Shown here: positions 17,891 through 26,859 of the stretch, piece after piece
Numbering within the stretch: the stretch's first letter is position 1
How the letters are laid out: every line of letters starts with the position of its first letter
Assembly: GCF_015352975.1 (NCBI RefSeq)
Contig: NZ_JACYIZ010000001.1
Location: forward strand, 248,001 to 312,000
Length of the DNA: 64,000 nucleotides
From: Aestuariimicrobium ganziense
GTDB taxonomy: Bacteria; Actinomycetota; Actinomycetes; Propionibacteriales; Propionibacteriaceae
Direction: 5' to 3'
Notes under the pieces: generated by a model
The model's database searches: none
What the model was told of the DNA's origin: nothing
The model's input: only the letters and a program-made list of their open reading frames with translations
Program-made: the position numbers and the translations under genes

Positions 17891-19432
17891 GTGACCAGCC
17901 ACACCACCATTGACCTGCTCGCTGACGAGGGATGGTTCGGGGGTGCGGTTGCCGACGGTCTGTTCATGCCGATGGGCGGCTCGGCCCACCACCGCGACCT
18001 GGCCACCAACGCCGGCCACTTCTGGGACCACATGGGTGGCGCCAACCAGTCCGCGCCGGTGCTGGTCAGCACCAAGGGCCGCTACGTGTGGTGCGACCAG
18101 CCCTTCCGGTTCCTGTTCGGGCCCGACCGCACCCTCACCCTGATCGGCGACGACATCGTCATCGAGCAGGCCGGCGACGACCTGGCCGGCGCCTACCGTG
18201 CCGCCCAGGCGGCGCACTTCCCGCCCTCGGGGCGCTGCGTCGACGAGTTGATGTACACCGCACCGCAGTACAACACCTGGATCGAGGCGCCCTACGTGCC
18301 CACCCAGGGCAAGGTGCTCGACTACGCCCACGGCGTGCTCGAGCACGGCCTGCCGCCGGGTGTGATCATGATCGACGACCTGTGGGCCCCCGACTACGGC
18401 ACCTGGGAGTTCGAGCCCACCCAGTTCCCCGACCCGGGGGCGATGTGCCGAGAACTGCACGAGATGGGCTTCAAGGTGATGCTCTGGGTGGTGCCCTACC
18501 TGAGCCCGGACAGCCCGACCTCGCGACAGCTGGCCCGCGAGGGGCTGCTGATCACCCGACCCGACGGAGAACTCAGCCTGCACCACTGGTGGAACGGCTG
18601 GTCGTCGGTGCTCGACCTGACCAACCCGGCCACCCTCGACTGGGTGCGAGGCAAGTTCGCCGCACTGCGCGGCCTGGGCGTCGACGGGTTCAAGCTCGAT
18701 GCCGGCGACCTGCGCTACTATTCAGACACCGAGGTCACCCACGGCGGCGGGGGTGCGGTCGCCCAGTGCGAGGCCTGGGCCCGGCTGGGCAGCGAGTACC
18801 CGCTCAACGAGATGCGGGCCTGCTGGAAGCTCGGCGGGCAGCCACTGGCCCAGCGCCTGCACGACAAGCCGCGGGCCTGGGGCCAGATGGGCATCGAGTC
18901 ACTCATTCCCGAGGGCATCGCCCAAGGCCTGATCGGTCACGCCTTCAACTGTCCCGACATGATCGGCGGCGGCGAGCTGGGCTCGTTCGAGCAGGGCGGT
19001 GAGATCGACCAGGAGCTGTTCGTCCGGTTCGCCCAGTGCTCGGCGCTGTTCCCGATGATGCAGTTCTCTCTGGTGCCGTGGCGGGTGCTGGACGACGAGC
19101 ACCTGGCCTCGGTCACCGAGGTGGTCGCCATCCGACAGGGACTGGTCGACGAGATCTCCGCCCTGTTCGCGCACGCGGCCCGCACCGGTGACCCGATCCT
19201 TCGTCCGTTGGCGTTCCACCACCCCGACCTCGGTCACGTCACCGACCAGTTCCTGCTCGGTGAGAACCTGTTGGTGGCCCCGGTGCTTCGCCGGGGCGCC
19301 ACCGAGCGCACTGTCGTGGTGCCCTCGGGTCGTTGGCGCAACGAGGAGTCCGGCGACCAGATCGAGGGCCCGACCACGGTCGAGGTGGCGGTGCAGTTGC
19401 GGTCGCTGCCCCGGTTCCGGCGCCTCGACTGA
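17891..19432 (+). CDS. Glycoside hydrolase family 31 enzyme (NET37/MYORG-like branch)
   Basis: The 513-residue protein lacks a signal peptide and is shorter than classical GH31 alpha-glucosidases. The barrel is clear: MIDDLWAPDYGTWEF with FPDPGAMCRELHEMGFKVML, then WWNGWSSVLDLTNPATLDW and the nucleophile segment GVDGFKLDAGD. The general acid is probably the Asp in RLHDKPRAWGQMG. The spacing and wording of these motifs match the NET37/MYORG-like group, whose characterised animal member is an alpha-galactosidase; substrate here is uncertain. TAGGCT lies six bases before the GTG start, so the mRNA is probably leaderless. Confidence 0.85.
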   Translation: MTSHTTIDLLADEGWFGGAVADGLFMPMGGSAHHRDLATNAGHFWDHMGGANQSAPVLVSTKGRYVWCDQPFRFLFGPDRTLTLIGDDIVIEQAGDDLAGAYRAAQAAHFPPSGRCVDELMYTAPQYNTWIEAPYVPTQGKVLDYAHGVLEHGLPPGVIMIDDLWAPDYGTWEFEPTQFPDPGAMCRELHEMGFKVMLWVVPYLSPDSPTSRQLAREGLLITRPDGELSLHHWWNGWSSVLDLTNPATLDWVRGKFAALRGLGVDGFKLDAGDLRYYSDTEVTHGGGGAVAQCEAWARLGSEYPLNEMRACWKLGGQPLAQRLHDKPRAWGQMGIESLIPEGIAQGLIGHAFNCPDMIGGGELGSFEQGGEIDQELFVRFAQCSALFPMMQFSLVPWRVLDDEHLASVTEVVAIRQGLVDEISALFAHAARTGDPILRPLAFHHPDLGHVTDQFLLGENLLVAPVLRRGATERTVVVPSGRWRNEESGDQIEGPTTVEVAVQLRSLPRFRRLD

Positions 19433-19528
19433 CGACCCAAAGGGGTGTGCCGGGGCGACTTGTCGAGGTCTGGTGCAGGCGGGTGTGGCAGCGTGACCAG
19501 CACTGCACGCCAACCAGAGGAGGCCCAC

Positions 19529-19699
19529 ATGGGCGTCGATGACAAGCTCGAGAACACCAAGGACCAAGCTGTCGGCAAGATCAAGCAGGCCGCTGGCGAC
19601 GCCAAGGACGATCCCGGTCTGGAGGCCGAGGGTCAGTCCCAGGAGACCAAGGGCGATCTGAAGCAGGCCGCCGAGAAGGTCAAGGACGCCTTCAAGTAG
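19529..19699 (+). CDS. CsbD-family stress protein
   Basis: The 56-residue protein starts at an ATG preceded by AGAGGAGG. It consists of charged amphipathic helices, DKLENTKDQAVGKIKQAAGD then QSQETKGDLKQAAEKVKDAF, the CsbD pattern. CsbD proteins are small, soluble and induced by general stress (sigma-B in Bacillus); their molecular task is unknown. It is monocistronic and ends at a strong hairpin 21 bp downstream. Confidence 0.92.
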   Translation: MGVDDKLENTKDQAVGKIKQAAGDAKDDPGLEAEGQSQETKGDLKQAAEKVKDAFK

Positions 19700-19720
19700 G
19701 CCGGCCCACCCACTCCCGGC

Positions 19721-19758
19721 GCGAGGGGGACGACGTCTGAGGGCGTCGTTCCCCTCGC
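19721..19758 (+). terminator. Hairpin terminator after the CsbD gene
   Basis: A 15-bp stem GCGAGGGGGACGACG (19721-19735) pairs with CGTCGTTCCCCTCGC (19744-19758) apart from one G-T position, with an 8-base loop. No U-run follows, as is common in high-GC actinobacteria. Confidence 0.75.
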
Positions 19759-19812
19759 CGCGTCTGCACACGGTTGCCGCGCGCTGTCGCACCGGCCAAC
19801 TAAGCTCCAAGC

Positions 19813-20010
19813 ATGAGTGAGCGCGACCCCCAGGAACAGGTGGACGAGCAGTCCGCCCAGGATGTGACCGAACTCGACGGCCAGGATGGCCAGGTCGTCC
19901 AGGAGCACGCCGACAACTGGAACAACACCCCGCCCGGTGAGAACGTGCCCGAGTGGCTGCGTCGCCGCAACGACGACGAGGACACCGCCGCCGAGGCCGG
20001 CGACGCCTGA
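19813..20010 (+). CDS. Small acidic hypothetical protein
   Basis: This 65-residue protein starts MSERDPQEQVDEQSAQD and is rich in Asp, Glu and Gln, with one conserved-looking patch NVPEWLRRRNDDED. No known domain is recognised. TAAGCT (19801-19806) lies six bases before the ATG, giving a likely leaderless promoter, which supports the reading frame. The membrane-protein gene follows after two bases, so the two may be co-expressed. Confidence 0.65.
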   Translation: MSERDPQEQVDEQSAQDVTELDGQDGQVVQEHADNWNNTPPGENVPEWLRRRNDDEDTAAEAGDA

Positions 20011-20012
20011 CG

Positions 20013-20342
20013 ATGCCACCCGCTCCACACCACCGAGCCGGTCCCCCAGCCTCGATGGTGTGGGGGGTCGCGGTCGCGACGACCTTGGTCGTGGTGACCG
20101 CCTTCGTCCAACTGGGCTTCGAGGTCGCCTCGCGCGACAAGCCCTGGGGCCCCTTCATCGTGCGCATCGTCATCATCGGTGCCTTCTGGACGATGATGCT
20201 GCGCGCCTACGTCATCGCCTCCCGCGGGGCGATGGTGCGTCGGCGCTGGTGGCTCTACCTGCTGGCCCTGGTCGTGCTGCTGACCTCGATGGTGGTGGCC
20301 GTGATCTACCGGGTCTTCACCAATCCCAACAGCTGGAGTTGA
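20013..20342 (+). CDS. Small membrane protein, three hydrophobic segments
   Basis: The 109-residue protein begins MPPAPHHRAGPPASMVWGVA and has hydrophobic stretches at ~15-35, ~48-66 and ~79-100, separated by short basic loops. No enzymatic motif is present. Start 20013 is two bases after the stop of the acidic protein; an earlier in-frame start at 19953 lies within that gene. It ends one base before the DUF2200 gene. Confidence 0.7.
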   Translation: MPPAPHHRAGPPASMVWGVAVATTLVVVTAFVQLGFEVASRDKPWGPFIVRIVIIGAFWTMMLRAYVIASRGAMVRRRWWLYLLALVVLLTSMVVAVIYRVFTNPNSWS

Positions 20343-20343
20343 C

Positions 20344-20697
20344 GTGGCCCGACACCGGATCTTCGACACCGCCTTCGCCGACATCCACCCCCACTACCTG
20401 GCCAAGGCCGAGCGCAAGGGGCGCAGCAGCGCCGAGGTGGACGAGGTGATCTGCTGGCTCACCGGCTACGACGCCGCGGGCCTGGCCGACCAACTCGAGC
20501 GGCGCACCAACCTGGAGGAGTTCTTCGCCCAGGCACCGCGGATGAACCCGAACGCCACCTTGATCACTGGCTCGATCTGTGGGTACCGCGTGCAGGACAT
20601 CGAGGACCCGCTGCTGCAACAGATCCGCTGGATGGACAAGCTGGTCGACGAACTCGCCCGCGGCAAGCAGATGAACAAGATCCTGCGGGCAGGCTGA
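20344..20697 (+). CDS. DUF2200 family protein
   Basis: The 117-residue protein, starting at a GTG, matches the DUF2200 pattern along its length: HRIFDTAFADIHPHYLAKAE, SAEVDEVICWLTGYD, FFAQAPRMNPNATLITGSIC and DPLLQQIRWMDKLVDEL. The family is soluble and of unknown function. It converges with copA, with four bases between the stop codons. Confidence 0.9.
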   Translation: MARHRIFDTAFADIHPHYLAKAERKGRSSAEVDEVICWLTGYDAAGLADQLERRTNLEEFFAQAPRMNPNATLITGSICGYRVQDIEDPLLQQIRWMDKLVDELARGKQMNKILRAG

Positions 20698-20701
20698 GCC
20701 G

Positions 20702-22975
20702 TCAGGAGAAGCTGCGCAGCCTCAGGCTGTTGCCCACCACGAACAGTGATGAGAAGGCCATCGCCGCACCTGCGATCATCGGGTTGAGCAGCCCGGCCAT
20801 CGCCAGCGGGATCGCCGCCACGTTGTAGGCGAACGCCCAGAACAGGTTGCCCTTGATCGTGCCCAGGGTGCGCCGCGACAGCCGGATGGCGTCGGCCGCC
20901 ACCCGCAGGTCTCCGCGCACCAGGGTCAGGTCGCTGGCCTCGATGGCGACGTCGGTGCCGGTGCCCATCGCCAGCCCGAGGTCGGCTTGGGCCAGTGCCG
21001 CGGCATCGTTGACGCCGTCGCCGACCATGGCCACCACTCGGCCCTGCTGCTGCAGGCGCTGGACGACATCGACCTTGTCGGCGGGCATCACGCCGGCGAA
21101 CACCTGGTCGTTGTCGATCCCGACCTCTGCGGCGACCGATCGGGCCACGGTCTCGTGGTCACCGGTGAGCAGCACCGGGGTCAGTCCGAGGTCGCGGAAG
21201 CGGCGGACCGCCTCGGCCGAACCGTCCTTGACCCGGTCAGCCACCACCACCAGGCCGAAGGCTCGGTCGTCCAGCCCGACGACCACGGCCGTGCCACCCT
21301 CACGCTGGGTGCGGTCGAGTTCGGCCTCGAGCCAGGCCGGGACGACGACGCCCTGGTCGGTGACGAAGCCGTGCCGCCCGACCACGACACGACGGCCGTC
21401 GACGCTGCCGCTGACCCCCAGCCCTTCGTGGTTGGTGAAGTCGGTGACCGTGGCCAGTGGCGCCCGCTCGGCTGCGGCCGACGAGATCGCCTGGGCGATC
21501 GGGTGCTCAGAGGCGTGCTCGACGGCCCCCGCCAGGGCCAGCACCTCGTCCTGCTCGACACCCTCGGCGGCGACCACCTCTCGCAGTGCCATCTGGCCGG
21601 TGGTGACGGTGCCGGTCTTGTCGAGCACGACGGTGTCGACCCGGCGGGTCTGTTCGAGCGCTTCGGGTCCCTTGATCAGAATGCCGAGCTGGGCACCTCG
21701 TCCGGTGCCGACCATCAACGCGACCGGCGTGGCCAGACCGAGCGCACAGGGGCAGGCGATGATCAGCACGGCGACCGCAGCGGTGAACGCCGCGGTCCAG
21801 CCGGCCCCGGCCAGCCACCAGCCGACCAGGGTGCCCAGGGCGAGCAGGATCACGACCGGCACGAAGATGCCCGAGATTCGGTCGGCCAACCGCTGGGCGG
21901 CTGCCTTGCCGGTCTGGGCGTCCTCGACCAACTTGGCCATCTGGGCAAGTTGGGTGTCGGCACCGACCCGGGTGGCGCGCACCAGCAGGCGTCCGCTGGT
22001 GTTGACGGTCGCACCGACCACGGGCGAGCCCTGGTCGACCTCGACCGGCACCGACTCGCCGCTGACCATCGACTCGTCGACCGCCGAGCGTCCCTCGACC
22101 ACGAGACCGTCGGTGGCGATCTTCTCGCCGGGGCGCACCACGAACTCGTCGTCGACCTGCAACTGGTCGACCGGAATCCTGAGTTCTCGACCGTCGCGGA
22201 CGACCGCGACCTCCTTGGCACCCAGATCGAGCAGGGCCCGCAGCGCGGCGCCGGCCTGGCGCTTGGCCTTGGCCTCGAAGTAGCGCCCGGCCAGGATGAA
22301 CATGGTCACCCCGGCGGCGGCCTCAAGGTAGATGTTGCTCAGGCCATGGCCACGCTGCACGGTGAGCTCGAACGGGTGCTTGAGCCCGGGCATGCCGGCG
22401 TGGCCGAAGAACAGCGCCACCAGTGACCAGCCCAGGGCGGCCAGCGTGCCCAGCGAGACCAGCGTGTCCATGGTGGCGTTGCCGTGGCGCAGGTTCGTCC
22501 ACGCGGCCCGGTGGAACTGGTACCCACCCCAGACCACGACCGGGGCGGCCAGCACCAGCGAGAGCCACTGCCAGTGGGTGAACTGCAGCGCCGGCACCAT
22601 CGCCATCGCGATCACCGGCACGGTCAGCGCGACCACGATCAGCAACTTGCGGCGCAACTCGGCCACGTGCAGGTCGTCGGCGCTGACCGGCTGTGGGGCG
22701 TCGGGATCAGTGACGGGCGCCGGCGGCTCGGGCAGGGTGGCGCCGTAGCCGGCGGCCTCGACCGCGGCCACCAACTGCTCGGGGGTGATCATCGAGTTGT
22801 GCTGCACCCGCGCCTTCTCGGTGGCGTAGTTGACCGTGGCGCTGACGCCGTCGAGCTTGTTGAGCTTCTTCTCGATCCGGTTGGCGCACGAGGCGCAGGT
22901 CATGCCCTGCAGCAGCAGTTCGGTCTGTTCGTCGAGGGTGTCGGGGGTGATGGTCTCGGGGGTGGTGGTGCTCAT
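20702..22975 (-). CDS. copA: Copper-translocating P-type ATPase
   Basis: The 757-residue enzyme has one N-terminal heavy-metal domain ([20 protein letters not shown]), membrane helices, the CPC motif in [19 protein letters not shown], the phosphorylation site [23 protein letters not shown] and the hinge [23 protein letters not shown] with ATP-domain His-Pro (EHPIAQAI) marks a P1B-type Cu(I) exporter. ATG 22975 follows AGGAG; a longer frame into csoR is not used. It starts one base after csoR ends, so both come from the CsoR-controlled promoter and are induced by copper. Confidence 0.96.
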   Translation of the reverse strand: MSTTTPETITPDTLDEQTELLLQGMTCASCANRIEKKLNKLDGVSATVNYATEKARVQHNSMITPEQLVAAVEAAGYGATLPEPPAPVTDPDAPQPVSADDLHVAELRRKLLIVVALTVPVIAMAMVPALQFTHWQWLSLVLAAPVVVWGGYQFHRAAWTNLRHGNATMDTLVSLGTLAALGWSLVALFFGHAGMPGLKHPFELTVQRGHGLSNIYLEAAAGVTMFILAGRYFEAKAKRQAGAALRALLDLGAKEVAVVRDGRELRIPVDQLQVDDEFVVRPGEKIATDGLVVEGRSAVDESMVSGESVPVEVDQGSPVVGATVNTSGRLLVRATRVGADTQLAQMAKLVEDAQTGKAAAQRLADRISGIFVPVVILLALGTLVGWWLAGAGWTAAFTAAVAVLIIACPCALGLATPVALMVGTGRGAQLGILIKGPEALEQTRRVDTVVLDKTGTVTTGQMALREVVAAEGVEQDEVLALAGAVEHASEHPIAQAISSAAAERAPLATVTDFTNHEGLGVSGSVDGRRVVVGRHGFVTDQGVVVPAWLEAELDRTQREGGTAVVVGLDDRAFGLVVVADRVKDGSAEAVRRFRDLGLTPVLLTGDHETVARSVAAEVGIDNDQVFAGVMPADKVDVVQRLQQQGRVVAMVGDGVNDAAALAQADLGLAMGTGTDVAIEASDLTLVRGDLRVAADAIRLSRRTLGTIKGNLFWAFAYNVAAIPLAMAGLLNPMIAGAAMAFSSLFVVGNSLRLRSFS

Positions 22976-22976
22976 C

Positions 22977-23303
22977 TCAGCTCCTGACCAGGCGCCTGAT
23001 GGCGTCGCTGGCTTCCTTGATCTTCTGGTCGGCCTCGGGCCCGCCTCGCTTGGCGGCATCCAGCACGCAGTGGGTCATGTGCTCGTCGACCAGACCGAGG
23101 GCGACCGCCTGCAGGGCCTTGGTGACCGCTGACACCTGGGTGAGGATGTCGATGCAGTAGGTGTCGGACTCGATCATCCGCTCGATGCCCTTGACCTGGC
23201 CTGCGATGCGACCCATCCGCCGGAGGTAGGCGCCTTTCTCACTGTGGTAGCCGTGGTGCTGCTCACCGGTGTCGGCAGGGGGGCACATGGGTGTCTCGCT
23301 CAC
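22977..23303 (-). CDS. csoR: Copper-sensing transcriptional repressor CsoR
   Basis: The 108-residue all-helical protein has [17 protein letters not shown] and the Cu(I) ligand set Cys in DTYCIDIL and His/Cys in [10 protein letters not shown], the W-X-Y residues of CsoR. When Cu(I) binds, CsoR leaves DNA and copA is transcribed. It starts at a GTG six bases after the -10 box, so the transcript is probably leaderless. The N-terminal [20 protein letters not shown] adds further metal-binding residues. Confidence 0.95.
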   Translation of the reverse strand: MSETPMCPPADTGEQHHGYHSEKGAYLRRMGRIAGQVKGIERMIESDTYCIDILTQVSAVTKALQAVALGLVDEHMTHCVLDAAKRGGPEADQKIKEASDAIRRLVRS

Positions 23304-23309
23304 CCCACC

Positions 23310-23337
23310 ATCATACCCCTAGGGGGTATGCAATCAA
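23310..23337 (-). promoter_or_regulatory. csoR-copA promoter with CsoR operator
   Basis: On the minus strand: -35 TTGATT (23332-23337), 16 bp, -10 TATGAT (23310-23315), six bases to the GTG at 23303. The palindrome ATACCCCTAGGGGGTAT (plus strand, 23313-23329) fills the spacer and touches the -10 box. It matches the known CsoR operator type (TAC-C-run ... G-run-GTA). Confidence 0.85.
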
Positions 23338-23338
23338 C

Positions 23339-24217
23339 TCACCGGGGGTCGTACTCGGCCATCTCGAGTCGACGCTCGGCGGCATCGACCGCGTTCTTGA
23401 ACAGCATCGCGATGGTGGTCGGCCCGACCCCACCGATCCGGGGCGTGATCGCCCCAGCGACCTCGGCGCAGCGCTCGTCCACGTCGGGCAGCAGGCGGCG
23501 GCCCTCGTAGCGCACTCCCCCACCGACCACGACCGCACCGGGGCGGATGTGCTCGGGCTGCAGGATGCCGGGCACGCCGGCGGCGGCGATCACGATGTCG
23601 GCCTCGCGGGTGTACTGCGCCCAGTCGGGCACGCCGGTGTGGACGACGGTGACCGCGGCGTTGGCGGTGGGGCGCTTCTGGGTGAGCAGCATCGCCAGGG
23701 GACGACCCAGCGTGGTTCCCCGACCCAGGACGACCACATGACGCCCCGAGACCGGGATCTCGTGGTGGGCCAGCAGCGCCTCGATGCCGGCGGGGGTGCA
23801 GGGCACCGGCGCCGCGATGCCGAGGGCGAGGCGACCCATGTTCAGCGGGTGCAGCCCGTCGACGTCCTTGTCGGGGTCCATCAGACCCATCGCCTCGTCG
23901 AAGTCGATGTGCGGCGGCGGCGGGTTCTGGAACAGGATGCCGTCGACCTCGTCGTCGGCGCTGAACTCGGCGATCACGTCGTTGACCTGGGCCTGGCTGG
24001 CGTCCTGGGGCAGGTGCACGTGAGGGGCGGTGAAGCCCAGCGACTCGGCCTTCTCGATCTTCATCCTGATGTAGCCGGCACTGGCCGAGTCGTCACCGAC
24101 CAGCAGGGTGGCCAGACCCGGGGTCCGCCCGGCCTCGCGCAGGGCGGCGATCCGCGGCTCGAGGCTGGCGAACACCGCCTCGGCAACAGGGGTTCCGGGC
24201 AGCAGGCGTGCGGTCAT
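23339..24217 (-). CDS. folD: Bifunctional methylenetetrahydrofolate dehydrogenase/cyclohydrolase
   Basis: The 292-residue protein has the FolD landmarks: SAGYIRMKIEKAESLGF (catalytic Lys), DGILFQNPPPPHID, DKDVDGLHPLNMGRL, the NADP site VVVLGRGTTLGRPLAMLLTQ and the C-terminal PRIGGVGPTTIAMLFKNAV. It interconverts methylene-, methenyl- and formyl-tetrahydrofolate. PPPP replaces the common QLPLP, a mild variation. GAGGAG precedes the ATG. One-carbon units made here link to the glycine cleavage genes elsewhere in the window. Confidence 0.95.
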   Translation of the reverse strand: MTARLLPGTPVAEAVFASLEPRIAALREAGRTPGLATLLVGDDSASAGYIRMKIEKAESLGFTAPHVHLPQDASQAQVNDVIAEFSADDEVDGILFQNPPPPHIDFDEAMGLMDPDKDVDGLHPLNMGRLALGIAAPVPCTPAGIEALLAHHEIPVSGRHVVVLGRGTTLGRPLAMLLTQKRPTANAAVTVVHTGVPDWAQYTREADIVIAAAGVPGILQPEHIRPGAVVVGGGVRYEGRRLLPDVDERCAEVAGAITPRIGGVGPTTIAMLFKNAVDAAERRLEMAEYDPR

Positions 24218-24387
24218 CGGGGCTCCTCGGCGTCGGACGTTGTCTGCATTGTTCCACGGCGGACGCGCCGCACCCGGTGTGCCCCGTCGGTGTCAGCGTG
24301 CGCCGGTAAGCTGAGAGCTCAACCCCGACCAGCTGGAATGCCGCCTCGTCGCAGGCGGTTGCACCACCACAGAAATCGAGGAGGCGC

Positions 24388-25329
24388 ATGGTGCTGGACC
24401 CCACTGGACTGTACGAGTTCGAGAGCTACATCGACCCGCGCACGATCAGGGCGCGCACCCTGGTGGTGACCCTGACCGGGTTCGTCGACGCCGGGCACGC
24501 GCAACGGCTGTTCGACGAACACGTCACCTCGACGCTGCCCAACCACAAGGTGGCGACCTTCGACATCGACCAGTTGGTCGACTACCGCGGGCAGCGTCCG
24601 AGCATGGTGTTCGACACCGACCGCTTCCTGGAGTTCCACGCACCGTCGATGACCCTGCACCAGGTCGTGGACGAGTCCGGGGTGCCCTTCCTGCTGCTGG
24701 CAGGCCAGGAACCCGACCTGCAGTGGGAGCGCCTGGCCAAGGCGATCGAGCAACTGGTCGACACCTTCGACGTGCAGACCACGGTGATGCTGGGTGCCAT
24801 CCCGATGGCGGTGCCGCACACCCGTCCGGTGACCCTGACCCGGCACGCCAGTGACCCCAGCCTGATTCCGGGCAACCAGCCGCTGTTCGGGCGGGTGCAG
24901 TTGGCCGGGTCGTTCCCCTCGATGCTCGAGGTGCGTCTGGCCGAGGCCGAACGACAGGTCATCGGCATCACGGCCCACGTGCCGCACTACCTGGCCCAGT
25001 CCGACTTTCCCGACGCCACCCTGGCCCTGCTGAGGGCGCTGTCCGAGGCCACCGGCCACACCATTCCCACCTCGGCACTGGCGGTGAGCGCGGGTGCCGC
25101 CCGGGCACAGATCGGTGCGGAGCTGGAGCAGTCCGAGGAAGCCCAGGCCCTGGTCTCGGCGCTCGAGGAGCAGTACGACGCCTTCCACGAGGCACGTCCG
25201 CGCCCCTCGATCGAGCCGACCCACGAAGACCTGCCGACCGCCGACGACATCGGCCGTGAGGCCGAGAACTTCCTGCGCCAGCTCGCCGACGAGCAGGGCA
25301 AGGACGACAGCCCGCCTACTGCGGTGTGA
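24388..25329 (+). CDS. PAC2 family protein
   Basis: The 313-residue protein contains TLVVTLTGFVDAGHAQRLF, FDIDQLVDYRGQRPSMVF, LLLAGQEPDLQWERL and ITAHVPHYLAQSDFPDATL, the recurring blocks of the actinobacterial PAC2 (proteasome assembly chaperone 2-like) family. Function in bacteria is unclear. GAGGAGGCG precedes the ATG. A 6-bp hairpin (CCGCCT/AGGCGG) sits in the leader and a TAAGCT -10-like box near 24307. Its 3' end overlaps the convergent VOC gene by 14 bp. Confidence 0.88.
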   Translation: MVLDPTGLYEFESYIDPRTIRARTLVVTLTGFVDAGHAQRLFDEHVTSTLPNHKVATFDIDQLVDYRGQRPSMVFDTDRFLEFHAPSMTLHQVVDESGVPFLLLAGQEPDLQWERLAKAIEQLVDTFDVQTTVMLGAIPMAVPHTRPVTLTRHASDPSLIPGNQPLFGRVQLAGSFPSMLEVRLAEAERQVIGITAHVPHYLAQSDFPDATLALLRALSEATGHTIPTSALAVSAGAARAQIGAELEQSEEAQALVSALEEQYDAFHEARPRPSIEPTHEDLPTADDIGREAENFLRQLADEQGKDDSPPTAV

Positions 25330-25693
25330 TCGGCCGGCGCGAGGCCAGCCCGACCAGGTTGCCCTCGCTGTCGCGCAGGAAGGCCATCCGTTCGTCCTCA
25401 CCCGGGCTGCCGAAGAGCCCCTCGGCGTCGGAGAAGATGGTGTGCGGCTCGGTGTCGATCTGCACTCCGCGCTCGCGAAGCTGCTCGACGGTCGCGTCCA
25501 CGTCGTCCACCCGCAGGTAGACCAGCGAGGCCGGCGCGTTGCGTTCGAGCAGCAGACGCACCTCGCCCAACCCGAAGAAGACCAGGCCGGGCGGATCGAA
25601 GCTGGCGATCGGCCCCTCACCGAGCAGCTCGGTCCAGAACTCGGTGGCCCGTTCGAGGTCGTCGGCCTTGAGGGCGACCTGGTGCAGCAACAT
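25316..25693 (-). CDS. VOC superfamily (glyoxalase-like) protein
   Basis: The 125-residue protein begins MLLHQVALKADDLERATEFW, the first beta-alpha unit of a vicinal oxygen chelate domain, and continues RLLLERNAPASLVYLRVDDV and FLRDSEGNLVGLASRRP with the last metal-ligand region. Members include glyoxalases, methylmalonyl-CoA epimerases and antibiotic-binding proteins; this one is too generic to assign. It is a single-domain, probably dimeric, cytosolic protein. Confidence 0.85.
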   Translation of the reverse strand: MLLHQVALKADDLERATEFWTELLGEGPIASFDPPGLVFFGLGEVRLLLERNAPASLVYLRVDDVDATVEQLRERGVQIDTEPHTIFSDAEGLFGSPGEDERMAFLRDSEGNLVGLASRRPITPQ

Positions 25694-25793
25694 GGATGCT
25701 CCTTCGCTGAAGGGTCCGGCGTCCCCGGGCGGGTGGTGAGGCAGCCTAGCGCCTGCACTGGCCCCTCGTCAGCCGGAGTCTGGCTGCTTCATC

Positions 25794-25822
25794 TCGACAA
25801 GTGAAGTCCACAACCTTATTCT
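25794..25822 (+). promoter_or_regulatory. Promoter of the SatD-like gene
   Basis: TCGACA (25794-25799), a 17-bp spacer and TATTCT (25817-25822) are followed by six bases and the ATG at 25829, a standard -35/-10 pair driving a leaderless message. CTTCA and TGAAG flank ten bases around the -35 box and could be an operator. Confidence 0.65.
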
Positions 25823-25828
25823 GAGTGC

Positions 25829-26449
25829 ATGAAGCCATCACCCTTCATCGTGCTGACCGCTGACCAGCGCCGGAGCCGACGGCAACCCGACAGGGTCCCC
25901 GAGGCCTTGGCCGTGCTGAACGACCTGCCGGGGATGGCGCTCGCCTTCGAGCGGACGACAGGGGACGAGGTGCAGGGGCTGGTGCGCAGCGCGTCGAGCG
26001 TGGTCGAGGCCGTCATGCGGCTCTCGCGGCTCGGGGACTGGCGGATCGGGTTGGGGCTCGGCGAGGTCGACCAGCCGCTGCCGGGCACCACCCGTGAGGC
26101 GCGAGGGCCGGCCTATCTGTTGGCCCGGGAGGCCGTGGAACGCTCGCGCAGCGTGGCCGCCGAGCTGCGGCTGCTCGGCCCTGATGTCACAGCCGGGGCC
26201 TACGATCGGGTGCAGGCAGCCGAGACCGTGTTGTGGCTGCTGCGCACCGTGTGGGGTCGGCGCACGCCGCAAGGATGGGAGGTGGCTCAGATGCTCGAGC
26301 ACGCCAACACCGCTGCTGACGTCGCCGCCGAACTCGGCATCAGTCCCTCAGCGGTCAGCCAGCGCAGCGCGCGCGCACACATCGTCGAAGACCGCCGCGG
26401 TCGAGAACTGGCCATCTCGATGCTGGTCGACCTGGGGCTGGAGCCCTGA
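25829..26449 (+). CDS. SatD-family protein with C-terminal helix-turn-helix
   Basis: The 206-residue protein reads FERTTGDEVQGLVRSASSVV and WRIGLGLGEVDQPL in the first half, the SatD-family pattern that resembles a nucleotide-cyclase-like fold, followed by ARGPAYLLAREAVERSRS. The last ~60 residues carry an HTH (TAADVAAELGISPSAVSQRS). SatD was named from a streptococcal secretion/acid-tolerance operon; the biochemical role is unknown. It overlaps the next membrane-protein gene (TGATG), so the two are a pair. Confidence 0.82.
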   Translation: MKPSPFIVLTADQRRSRRQPDRVPEALAVLNDLPGMALAFERTTGDEVQGLVRSASSVVEAVMRLSRLGDWRIGLGLGEVDQPLPGTTREARGPAYLLAREAVERSRSVAAELRLLGPDVTAGAYDRVQAAETVLWLLRTVWGRRTPQGWEVAQMLEHANTAADVAAELGISPSAVSQRSARAHIVEDRRGRELAISMLVDLGLEP

Positions 26450-26859
26450 TGGACTGGCTGCAGGTGGCCACGGTGGCCGTGGTGCTCGTCATCGGGCTGG
26501 TGACGGTGCTGCTGGGCGGACGAGTCGTCGACGCCGTGTTCAAGCTGGCCGATCGGGCCTCGCGATCATCCGACACCACGGCCGGGCCAGTGCCCACCAA
26601 GGCCCAGGCCGCGGCCTCACAACTGCGCGGCGGCGCCTGGATCGGCATGCTCGAGCGACTGGCGATCTATGCCGCCCTGCTCAGCGGCTATCCCGAGGGC
26701 ATGGCGCTGGCACTGGCCGTCAAGGGGTTGGCGCGCTACCCCGAACTCAAGGCCACCCAGACCGGTGCTGCCGAACGCTTCATCATCGGCACCTTCGTCA
26801 GCGTCCTGGTCGCCTGCGCCGCGGCAGGTCTGGCCTGGTGGGTGATCCACCTGTGGTGA
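26449..26859 (+). CDS. Membrane protein paired with the SatD-like gene
   Basis: The 136-residue protein has an N-terminal membrane helix (residues ~4-22), a polar stretch, then hydrophobic segments at ~65-90 and ~110-134. The sequence GMLERLAIYAALLSGYPEGM followed by ALALAVKGLARYPELK is found in proteins encoded next to SatD genes. It starts inside the stop codon of the SatD-like gene and overlaps the start of the HD-domain gene, so the three genes are translated as a unit. Confidence 0.75.
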   Translation: MDWLQVATVAVVLVIGLVTVLLGGRVVDAVFKLADRASRSSDTTAGPVPTKAQAAASQLRGGAWIGMLERLAIYAALLSGYPEGMALALAVKGLARYPELKATQTGAAERFIIGTFVSVLVACAAAGLAWWVIHLW

